From contig JAKBCJ010000220.1 of NCBI GenBank assembly GCA_021807975.1, positions 1 to 7,704 of the forward strand: a stretch of DNA of 7,704 nucleotides. Direction: 5' to 3'. The stretch comes from Pseudomonadota bacterium. Lineage in GTDB: Bacteria > Pseudomonadota > Alphaproteobacteria > Acetobacterales > Acetobacteraceae. Both the position numbers and the translations under genes were made by a program. Below, in pieces: positions 1-5,737 of this stretch. The notes under the pieces are model-generated. The model saw only the letters and a list, made by a program, of their open reading frames with translations, did not search any database and was not told the DNA's origin. How positions within the stretch are numbered: the first letter of the stretch is position 1; each line of letters starts with the position of its first letter.

Positions 1-264
1 TTTATGAACATGGTTGCCGACCTGCCAGCACAGCGATCCCGTGGGCGAGAGCAGGCGAACACACTCCGAAATGACTTGAGCCTGCGCTTTCACATAATCA
101 GCCAGCGGCGACCGCGCCTCATACGATTTCCCGATGTTATAGGGAGGCGACGTTATGATCAGCTTCATACCGCCATCCGGCAGGGGCCGCATGAACGACA
201 GATTGTCCTGGCACTTCATGACTGCGGAACGGTCAACCTGGAGTGTGCGTACCGTAGCGGGCAT
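1..264 (-). CDS. N-4/N-6 DNA methyltransferase, N-terminal part (truncated by window start)
   Basis: This frame is open from the window edge and encodes the first 88 residues of a site-specific DNA methyltransferase, which transfers a methyl group from S-adenosylmethionine to an exocyclic amine of adenine (N6) or cytosine (N4). Residues 15-45 show the classic layout of this family: VMKCQDNLSFMRPLPDGG, a hydrophobic strand KLIIT, then the catalytic motif SPPYN at 39-43. Residues 69-84, VRLLSPTGSLCWQVGN, match the following conserved strand. Motif IV this close to the N-terminus suggests the beta class, where the SAM-binding FxGxG motif comes later, outside the window. SPPY is commoner in m4C enzymes, but this does not settle the target base. 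I chose the ATG at 264 because GAGAGGA (272-278 on the plus strand) sits 7 bases upstream. An in-frame ATG at 321 would add 19 residues but has a weaker ribosome site. A restriction partner, if any, would lie left of the window; it could also be an orphan methyltransferase. Confidence 0.87.
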   Translation of the reverse strand, partial: MPATVRTLQVDRSAVMKCQDNLSFMRPLPDGGMKLIITSPPYNIGKSYEARSPLADYVKAQAQVISECVRLLSPTGSLCWQVGNHVHK

Positions 265-438
265 CGTCTGGTCCTCTCGCTTGGCCAAGACGTTCGGGCC
301 AGCGAGACCTTCCAACACCATTTGTCCGATTCCCGGCAAACCGATCTACACCGCAAAGCGAGTAGGAGGTTCGTTCCGAGGAGAAACAGCCATAGTGAGA
401 CGGTTCAGCATAGCTCTGTGACTACCTTCAAAAAACGA

Positions 439-454
439 ACATGTCAAGAACATG
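439..454 (-). promoter_or_regulatory. Inverted/direct repeat overlapping a TTGACA box upstream of the methyltransferase
   Basis: On the plus strand 440-454 reads CATGT-CAAGA-ACATG, a perfect 5-bp inverted repeat with a 5-base centre. The same bases form a direct repeat of GAACATG (437-443 and 448-454) with an 11-base period, about one helical turn. On the minus strand TTGACA (442-447) lies inside it and matches the sigma-70 -35 consensus. With 17-base spacing the -10 position (419-424) reads TAGTCA, a poor match. The site is about 180 bases upstream of the preferred methyltransferase start, so the transcript would have a long leader. It could be a promoter with an overlapping operator, as in self-regulated methyltransferase genes, but the weak -10 makes this tentative. 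Confidence 0.3.
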
Positions 455-472
455 CAATCGCAGGAGTTTGCT

Positions 473-487
473 TCCGGCAATGCCGGA
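473..487 (-). terminator. Possible terminator hairpin behind the AceE-like gene
   Basis: TCCGGCA (473-479) and TGCCGGA (481-487) are perfect 7-bp arms around a single base; folded as RNA they would give a GC-rich stem with a small loop. It lies 14 to 29 bases beyond the stop codon of the AceE-like gene, the usual place for a terminator. There is no U-tract after it on the minus strand (the next bases are AGCAAACTCC), so it is not a textbook intrinsic terminator. It may instead protect a 3' end or be a chance palindrome. Confidence 0.35.
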
Positions 488-501
488 CGGAATCAGTTCC
501 C

Positions 502-2883
502 CTACCCCAACATCGCCTGCGCGCAAGCATCCAGGATCGCATCCGCATCCAACCCATACTCCCGATATAAATCCGGAATATCGCCGCTCTGTCCGAACCG
601 GTCCGGCCCCAGCGGCACCACCCGCTGCCCGCGCACCGACCCGAACCAGGCATGCGTCGCGGGATGCCCGTCCAGCACGCTGACGATCGCCGCATCGCGC
701 GCCAACGGCGCCAGCAGCGTCTCGATCCAAGCCATCGCCTCGCGATTGCCGCCGCGCCGGGCGCGCATCGCCGCCAGCCACCCGGCATGCAGGCGGTCGG
801 GGGAGGTTACCGCCAGCAGCCCGGCGCCGGGCTCCTCCTCGCGCAGCACTGCGAAGGCCTCCTCGGCCTCCGGCGCCACCGGCCCCTGATAGGCCAGTGC
901 AATCCTGGCGCCCGGCGCGGGGGGCACGACCCAATGCGCCCCGGCGATTACGGCGGCCGGGTCCAACGCCCGCTCGTGCTGCTGCAAAGTCCGGGTTGAC
1001 AGGCGCAGCCACACCGCCGATCCGTCGGGCTGCTGCATGAAGTCCAGCGCGTGCCGCATAAGAATGCCCAGCTCATCGACATGCGCCGGCTCGAACGACG
1101 CCAGCCGGTCCGCCGCCATGCCGATCAGTGGCGTGTTCACCGACTGGTGCTGCCCGCCCTCCGGCGCCAGGGTCAGACCGGACGGGGTGGAGACCAACAA
1201 AAACCGGGCATCCTGGTAACAAGCATACAGCAGCGCATCCAGACCGCGATTGACGAACGGATCGTACACCGTGCCGATCGGCAGCACGCGCGCGCCCGAC
1301 ATCCCGGGCGCCAGCCCCGCCGCGCCCAGCAGCAGGAACAGATTCTGTTCGGCAATCCCCAGCTCGATATGCTGACCCTTGGGCGACATGCCCCAGCGCT
1401 GGGCGGATGCCAGCTTGGAATCGCGGAACACGTCGTTGCGGGTATGGCGGTCGAATATTCCCCGCCGGTTCACCCACGGGCCTAAATTCGTCGATACCGT
1501 AACGTCCGGCGAGGTCGTCATGATATGTGCGGCCAGGTCTTTCAGGTCGCCCTGACCGCGGCCGATTTCCGCCAGGATATCGCCGAAGCCGCCCTGAGTT
1601 GACATCTTGCGCCCCGCTGTCTTGGGCGTCGGCAGCGTCGCCGGCACATGCACCGCCGGGGCCGACAACAGCCGCCCTTGCGGGGTCAGCGGAGTGCCGA
1701 ACGGGACCTCTGCCAGGAATGTGCGAAGCTCGGCTTCGGCAATATCCAGGCCCTCGAACAAATCCCATTCGTGACCGGGGCGGATGCCCATGTCGTGACG
1801 GAATTGTTCCATCTGCTCTTTGGACATAAGGCCGGAATGGTTGTCCTTGTGGCCGGCGAACGGCAGGCCCATGCCCTTGATGGTATAGGCGATGAAGCAG
1901 GTCGGCTGATCGCCGTCGGCGTCGGCGGTGCGCAGCGCCTCGATCACCGTTTCGATGTCGTGGCCACCCAGATTGGTCATCAGGGCGCCGAGTTCCTCGT
2001 CGGTCAGTTCGTCGATGATTGCCCTGGCGTTGGACCGCCCCAGGTCGGACAGCAGGGCCGCCCGCCACGCCGCGCCGCCCTGGAAGGTCAGTGCCGAATA
2101 CAGGCTGTTGGGGCAGTCGTCGATCCAGGCGCGCAGCTTGTCGCCGCCTTCCCGGGCGAAGGCGGCTTCCAGCTTGCGGCCGTATTTGATGGTGACGCAG
2201 TTCCAGCCCATGTCGCGGAACAGGCCCTCGATCCGGCCGAACAGGCGGTCGGGGACGACGGAGTCCAGGCTTTGGCGGTTGTAGTCCACGATCCACCACA
2301 CGTTGCGCACGTCGTGCTTCCAGCCTTCCAGCAGGGCTTCGTAGATGTTGCCCTCGTCCAGTTCGGCGTCGCCGCAGATGGCGATGTGGCGGCCGGGCGG
2401 CAGGTCGGTGCGGCCAAGGCCGTGCAGGCGGGTGTAGTCGGCCATCAGGGCGGAGAAGCTGGTCATGGCCACACCGAGTCCGACGGAGCCGGTGGAGAAA
2501 TCGACCTCGGCGCCGTCCTTGACGCGGGAGGGATAGGGCTGGATACCGCCGAACTGGCGCAGGCCTTCCATTTTCTCGCGGGTTTGCCGGCCGAAGAGGT
2601 AGTTCAAGGCGTGGAACACAGGCCCGGCGTGCGGCTTCACCGCGATGCGGTCCTGCGGGCGGGCGACTTCCAGATACAGCGCCGCCATGATGGAAATACA
2701 GGAGGCGCAGGACGCCTGGTGGCCGCCGACCTTGAGGCCGTCCCGGTTAGGGCGGATGTGGTTGGCGTTGTGGATCATCCATGCCGACAGCCACAGCAGC
2801 TTGCGTTCAAGCTGCTTCAAGATTTGCACCCGGCGCGATTCAGGCGGCATCAGCTTGGTCATCGCTGTGATGGGTGCGTTCAT
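502..2883 (-). CDS. AceE-type thiamine-diphosphate enzyme (pyruvate dehydrogenase E1-like / transketolase-like)
   Basis: This encodes a 793-residue cytoplasmic enzyme of the homodimeric pyruvate dehydrogenase E1 / transketolase superfamily, which cleaves 2-oxo acids or ketoses using thiamine diphosphate and Mg2+. Residues 52-58 (VGGHQAS) and 112-145 (GGIQPYPSR to GSVGLGVAM) match the AceE N-terminal core. The cofactor motif starts at G171-D172 (GDAELDEGN) and ends at YN 201-202. The pyrimidine domain has HIELGIAEQN at 505-514, with E512 the likely glutamate that activates the cofactor. The C-terminal domain ends FGQSGDIPDLYREYGLDAD, like AceE tails. It is roughly 90 residues shorter than E. 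coli AceE (887). The frame stays open upstream to 3102, but I chose ATG 2883 because GGGAGGA (2890-2896) lies 6 bases before it and the residues before it are not protein-like. No lipoyl E2 or E3 gene adjoins it, so its substrate and partner are unknown and I give no gene symbol. Codon use is very GC-rich. The family call is firm; the exact reaction is not. Confidence 0.88.
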   Translation of the reverse strand: MNAPITAMTKLMPPESRRVQILKQLERKLLWLSAWMIHNANHIRPNRDGLKVGGHQASCASCISIMAALYLEVARPQDRIAVKPHAGPVFHALNYLFGRQTREKMEGLRQFGGIQPYPSRVKDGAEVDFSTGSVGLGVAMTSFSALMADYTRLHGLGRTDLPPGRHIAICGDAELDEGNIYEALLEGWKHDVRNVWWIVDYNRQSLDSVVPDRLFGRIEGLFRDMGWNCVTIKYGRKLEAAFAREGGDKLRAWIDDCPNSLYSALTFQGGAAWRAALLSDLGRSNARAIIDELTDEELGALMTNLGGHDIETVIEALRTADADGDQPTCFIAYTIKGMGLPFAGHKDNHSGLMSKEQMEQFRHDMGIRPGHEWDLFEGLDIAEAELRTFLAEVPFGTPLTPQGRLLSAPAVHVPATLPTPKTAGRKMSTQGGFGDILAEIGRGQGDLKDLAAHIMTTSPDVTVSTNLGPWVNRRGIFDRHTRNDVFRDSKLASAQRWGMSPKGQHIELGIAEQNLFLLLGAAGLAPGMSGARVLPIGTVYDPFVNRGLDALLYACYQDARFLLVSTPSGLTLAPEGGQHQSVNTPLIGMAADRLASFEPAHVDELGILMRHALDFMQQPDGSAVWLRLSTRTLQQHERALDPAAVIAGAHWVVPPAPGARIALAYQGPVAPEAEEAFAVLREEEPGAGLLAVTSPDRLHAGWLAAMRARRGGNREAMAWIETLLAPLARDAAIVSVLDGHPATHAWFGSVRGQRVVPLGPDRFGQSGDIPDLYREYGLDADAILDACAQAMLG

Positions 2884-3183
2884 TAGATGTCCTCCCGGCG
2901 GTGTCGGCCAAGGGGGATTCTGCCACTGTTCGTACTGGAAGTCACCGGGTTGGGTTGCCGCGAGGCGGAGTCGGCGAGAGGGAGTTGAATTGGTCAGTGT
3001 CTGGATAATGTGAGCGAATTGGGAAATCTGTTCGTTCCTGAAATTGGCAAAACCTCCGCAACCACTCGCAGGTTTCAGGCGGTTGCCAAGGACCCCGACC
3101 AACCGCCCCGACTAAACCCGACGACAAGGCACATCCAAGATTAGGGACTGCTTCCTATATGCCGATTCGCCCAGGGTCCCGCG
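2884..3183. other. Non-coding stretch upstream of the AceE-like gene
   Basis: These 300 bases separate the stop of the small low-GC gene from the AceE-like start. The AceE-like frame runs open through most of this stretch, but the translation there looks random (rich in Q, N, P and T), and the good ribosome site at 2890-2896 argues that it is untranslated leader. I find no convincing -35/-10 pair for the minus strand, no riboswitch and no tRNA. The only clear structure is the inverted repeat at 3078-3107. Confidence 0.6.
3078..3107. repeat. Perfect 8-bp inverted repeat (hairpin or operator)
   Basis: GGCGGTTG (3078-3085) and CAACCGCC (3100-3107) are perfect complementary arms separated by 14 bases. 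The element lies between the end of the low-GC gene (3184) and the AceE-like start (2883), about 195 bases upstream of the latter. As RNA it would form a stable stem, but no U-tract follows it on either strand, so an intrinsic terminator is unlikely. An operator or a leader structure for the AceE-like gene is equally possible. Confidence 0.4.
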
Positions 3184-3669
3184 TCAGTCTGTCCTCGGCC
3201 ATTCGTGTTCCGTCATCGAACTGGCGATCTTTCTGTCCGGCAAGCCATTGTCGAGCCTTGAATTCCAGTACATCCAATCGAACACAGCCTTTTCGAGCGG
3301 AAAGAAAGTTACGTCTTCCTCAGTAGAAAATTTCCGCCTTGCGGAATTGATCAACTCGGCGCGCACAAATCCCAAAAAGCGCAATTTTAACGTTTCGAGC
3401 GGAGTACCTGCTAACTTCCCGCGAATTGGTTCGAACCATTCGACGATTCTATTTTTGATGCGAGGGGCCAATCTGCTTAAATTCGAAGATGTCGTTACTT
3501 CAACTACCACAATGTAACCTCTATCGCAATCTACAACAACGAAATCGGGGCAACTAGTCTCCTGTTCTCCTGCCGAATTTGATTTCTTTATATTGTATTG
3601 TGGAGCAAGAAAAACCCTTCCGCAGCGAGTAAGGTAAGTGCTTATCGGTGTTTCCAACCCATCACTCAT
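3184..3669 (-). CDS. Small hypothetical protein with a degenerate PD-(D/E)XK-like core
   Basis: This encodes 161 residues with no signal peptide or membrane segment. Residues 41-60 read PDFVVVD, then IVVVEVTT: an aspartate ending a short strand, and a second strand with E57-V-T59. This is the strand-turn-strand arrangement of PD-(D/E)XK nucleases, except that threonine replaces the usual catalytic lysine. The rest (VEWFEPIRGKL at 76-86, LRFLGFVRAE at 96-105, DVTFFPLEKAVFDWMYW at 119-135) resembles, from memory, a family of uncharacterised alphaproteobacterial proteins of similar length. GGAG at 3679-3682 lies 9 bases before the ATG. It starts 89 bases after the WYL regulator ends, on the same strand, so it may be the last gene of that operon. 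The gene is much lower in GC than its neighbours (sampled 60-base rows of 40 and 43%, against 75% in the AceE-like gene), which suggests separate acquisition. The ORF is very likely real; the nuclease relationship is tentative. Confidence 0.75.
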   Translation of the reverse strand: MSDGLETPISTYLTRCGRVFLAPQYNIKKSNSAGEQETSCPDFVVVDCDRGYIVVVEVTTSSNLSRLAPRIKNRIVEWFEPIRGKLAGTPLETLKLRFLGFVRAELINSARRKFSTEEDVTFFPLEKAVFDWMYWNSRLDNGLPDRKIASSMTEHEWPRTD

Positions 3670-3758
3670 AGCCGCTTACTCCATTACCTTATTGCGGTCA
3701 TCATATATCAATTACGCGAGAATCCAAATAGCTGATTAGCAAGAGCCGACCTTTGATT

Positions 3759-4766
3759 CTATCGGCGAACCTGCTTTCCCACCTCTCCATGATGCCTCGC
3801 AACATCGGTTGCCAGCGTGTTAAGCCGCACCCGCAACGCCTCCGGCTCCACCACCGTGACCGCGGTCCCCCAAGTAAATAAGTGCCAGCACATCTCCAGC
3901 AAACCACCGGCCCGGAAGCGTACGGTAACTCCGCCGTCCGTTTCTCGCTCGATGGTTTGCGAGGGATGAAACAACCAGGCAGCCGCGTCCTCCGCGGCCT
4001 CCGGGCAAAACCGCAGCACCACATTGACCGGATCTTCCTGGAACACCCCGAACGACTGTGCCGCGTAGGCCTCCAGCGAGAAGTCCTCCCGCCGCTGAAA
4101 CCCACGGTCGATCAGATCGGCGGACAGGATGCGGTCCAACCGCCAAAGCCTCATCTCGGGCAGATCGTCCACATGCGCGACCAGCCATCCGCTTCCGCCG
4201 TAAAGAATCCCGTAAGGGCAAAGGACCCGGGTTGCAGGCTCCTCCGCATCGCGCCGGTCGTAGCGGACCACAACGGGCTGTATGCCAAGGATCGCACGCC
4301 GCAGGGTGGGCAGCACGCCCTTCGCAATTGTTGGTCGAGGCCCCGGCCGCATCGCAACGCCCTCGGCTTCCATCAGCACGGCGATGTCAGGCTCCGAACG
4401 GCGAAGCACGTCCGGCCGCATGACCGCCCGTAGCGTGGTCGATGCCTCGCGCAGCAGGGCGGCTCGGTCATCCTCCCCGCGGGTCTCGCATTCGCGTGCC
4501 GAGGCTTCGATCGCCGCGACAGCCTCCGCCCGAACCTCGATGACTCCCACCAATGCGCTGCCGGGCAGGTGCCAGCGACGCATTCGCTGATCGTCTTCCT
4601 TGAACTCCATTTGTGGGAACATCGAAGCCAGAGTATCACGCAGCCGTTCCGCTGTCCGGCGGCTAACGCCAAGGTCGGCTGCCATTTCATCGAGCGTCAG
4701 ACCGGTGCGGGTGCCAGCCAGCGTGCGCGCCAAGCGGAACAGCCGTTCGGACGGGTCATATCTCAT
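3759..4766 (-). CDS. WYL-domain transcriptional regulator with N-terminal helix-turn-helix
   Basis: This is a 335-residue DNA-binding regulator of the WYL family (YafY/PafC type). Residues 5-50 form a winged helix-turn-helix, with the core LTLDEMAADLGVSRRTAERLR at about 23-43. The WYL domain spans about 150-220: VVVRYDRRD at 165-173, CPYGILYGGSGWLVAH at 183-198, and MRLWRLDRI at 205-213, whose arginines are typical ligand-contact residues. A WCX-type C-terminal domain follows (about 245-325). The eponymous W-Y-L appears here as W-L-V. Such regulators sense nucleic acid or nucleotide ligands and often control defence or DNA-damage genes. The gene begins 42 bases after the resolvase-like gene stops, so the two are probably co-transcribed. 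An in-frame TGA lies just upstream, making ATG 4766 the first possible ATG; the nearest Shine-Dalgarno (GGAGG, 4784-4788) is 17 bases away and serves a mini-ORF better. It may control the divergent promoters at 5607-5737. Confidence 0.92.
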   Translation of the reverse strand: MRYDPSERLFRLARTLAGTRTGLTLDEMAADLGVSRRTAERLRDTLASMFPQMEFKEDDQRMRRWHLPGSALVGVIEVRAEAVAAIEASARECETRGEDDRAALLREASTTLRAVMRPDVLRRSEPDIAVLMEAEGVAMRPGPRPTIAKGVLPTLRRAILGIQPVVVRYDRRDAEEPATRVLCPYGILYGGSGWLVAHVDDLPEMRLWRLDRILSADLIDRGFQRREDFSLEAYAAQSFGVFQEDPVNVVLRFCPEAAEDAAAWLFHPSQTIERETDGGVTVRFRAGGLLEMCWHLFTWGTAVTVVEPEALRVRLNTLATDVARHHGEVGKQVRR

Positions 4767-4779
4767 GATGCAAACTCAT
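4756..4779 (-). other. Seven-codon mini-ORF overlapping the WYL regulator start
   Basis: An ATG at 4777-4779 opens MSLHHEI followed by TGA at 4756-4758, overlapping the first 11 bases of the WYL gene in another frame. GGAGG (4784-4788) is 4 bases upstream of this ATG but 17 from the WYL ATG. This arrangement allows translational coupling, in which ribosomes finishing the mini-ORF restart on the WYL ATG. It may also be accidental, with the WYL gene translated from a loosely placed ribosome site. Confidence 0.3.
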
Positions 4780-4808
4780 GCTGCCTCCAATAATGAATGA
4801 ACCCAGGG

Positions 4809-5606
4809 TCAGTCGCCGCTGCACCGACCGCCAGCCACTCTTGCTTCGGTAAACGCCACCCATCGATTTTCGCTGTCCATTCCGCCTTCACAAGCCATCA
4901 TTGTCCGGCGCGAACCATCCGCGGCCGTGAAAGTAACCCGATAACGGTAGTGCGAATCGATCCTGAGCCGGCCGAGCACGTCAATCAGGACGCAGCGGCC
5001 TGGCTGCACGGCATTCCAATGACCGGTCTCGATACAACGCCTTGAGGCCTCTCCATCGGGACTTGGGTCGTCAAAAGGCTCGGTCGCATTCGCCGAATCG
5101 ATCACCACGACGACCTCGGTTATTGGCTCGGTTCCAGCATTACAAAGGTAGAAACGAGTATCAGGCTCATTCCAACGAAAGTCGCCATAGAGGCTCAGTG
5201 CGGCAGGCGCCCCCGGCAACGCGATCTCGTTTAGGTCCGGATCGAGAATCGTGCTCAATTCCCAATTTAGAAGACGATGACTTCCCGGGATGTAGGGCTC
5301 CGTGAACGCCGCACCGGCTCCAATCCCGGCATGAGAAGGAATAATAAAGGCCACGTCCAGCAAGCCAGGGGTTGTAAGGGCCACCGCCGCACGTATCGCG
5401 GCGCGGAACACCGGATATCCCTTGACCTCGCCTTCGCGTTCTGTGAACTCCCTAATCAGCCTGTAGTCGTACTTCTCTACCAGCTCGCGAACTGCTTCTT
5501 TCTGTGCCAGCAAAGCCCGTGCCGACGCCTCCGGCTCACTTGGGCGCGTCCGGTAATAGGCCACCGCCTTCACCCGGTTATCCCCGTTCGACACCATGTC
5601 CTCCAT
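4809..5606 (-). CDS. Resolvase-like N-terminal domain with degenerate active site, fused to an unknown C-terminal domain
   Basis: This encodes 265 residues. Residues 12-75 resemble the N-terminal domain of serine recombinases: VKAVAYYRT (12-20), AQKEAVRELVEKYDYRLIRE (34-53), then FTEREGEVKGYPVFRAAI (54-71), matching the usual YxRVS, LEAQ and EF-x-E-x-RP blocks. The catalytic serine position holds arginine (YYRTR rather than YYRVS), and the later DRLxR arginine motif is absent (DVAFIIPSHAG at 84-93), so strand cleavage is unlikely. Residues 105-265 are not a recombinase DNA-binding or zinc-ribbon region; they alternate short hydrophobic strands (LSLYGDF, RFYLCNAG, EVVVVIDSA, CVLIDVLGRL, YRYRVTFTA, RWVAFTEARV) and look like a beta-sandwich. 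I do not recognise that domain. The start is uncertain: ATG 5606 has weak GGAC upstream, while GTG at 5592-5594 has GGAGGA 5 bases before it and would remove four residues. The WYL gene follows after 42 bases. It may be a DNA- or protein-binding scaffold. Confidence 0.8.
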   Translation of the reverse strand: MEDMVSNGDNRVKAVAYYRTRPSEPEASARALLAQKEAVRELVEKYDYRLIREFTEREGEVKGYPVFRAAIRAAVALTTPGLLDVAFIIPSHAGIGAGAAFTEPYIPGSHRLLNWELSTILDPDLNEIALPGAPAALSLYGDFRWNEPDTRFYLCNAGTEPITEVVVVIDSANATEPFDDPSPDGEASRRCIETGHWNAVQPGRCVLIDVLGRLRIDSHYRYRVTFTAADGSRRTMMACEGGMDSENRWVAFTEARVAGGRCSGD

Positions 5607-5737
5607 TCACTACGTCCGAAACAACCAATAGCAGATCGATGCGACAGAACAGGACGCACCCAAATCTTCGAATGAATTGTTCGGTTTCGGAACCCGCCGC
5701 GCGGAACCACCATGGATAGACATGCGGAGAAACCATA
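5607..5737. promoter_or_regulatory. Divergent intergenic region with inverted GTTTCGGA words
   Basis: These 131 bases separate the resolvase-like gene (minus) from the DUF2779 gene (plus) and must hold the promoters of both. GTTTCGGA occurs on the plus strand at 5684-5691, and its complement TCCGAAAC is at 5615-5622, so each divergent gene has one copy facing the same way relative to itself. Nearby are the palindrome TTCGAA (5667-5672), an imperfect dyad CGAAT-GAATT-GTTCG (5669-5683) and a direct repeat CGGAACC (5688-5694 and 5702-5708). I cannot assign -35/-10 boxes with confidence. These are candidate operators for the WYL regulator. Confidence 0.4.

Noticed and set aside
346..411. Twenty-one-codon minus-strand ORF upstream of the methyltransferase
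   Set aside because: Its ribosome site is weak, its composition is unremarkable, and it ends before the methyltransferase start with no sign of coupling. It could be a leader peptide but lacks support.
4..570. Long plus-strand open frame at the left edge (188 codons)
   Set aside because: The minus strand in the same bases encodes clear methyltransferase motifs, while the plus-strand product is arginine- and histidine-rich with no recognisable domain. It also runs into the end of the AceE-like gene.
1648..2886. Plus-strand open frame of 412 codons inside the AceE-like gene
   Set aside because: It is antisense to a gene with unmistakable cofactor motifs. Its valine-, glycine- and alanine-rich, repetitive composition is what high-GC third positions produce on the opposite strand.
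2926..3035. CTGTTCGT repeated at 2926-2933 and 3028-3035
   Set aside because: An 8-base word repeated once within 300 bases is easily chance, and the copies have no helical phasing or dyad symmetry.
2884..3102. N-terminal extension of the AceE-like protein by 73 residues
   Set aside because: The extension has no similarity to AceE that I can see, and a strong GGAGG ribosome site stands directly before ATG 2883.
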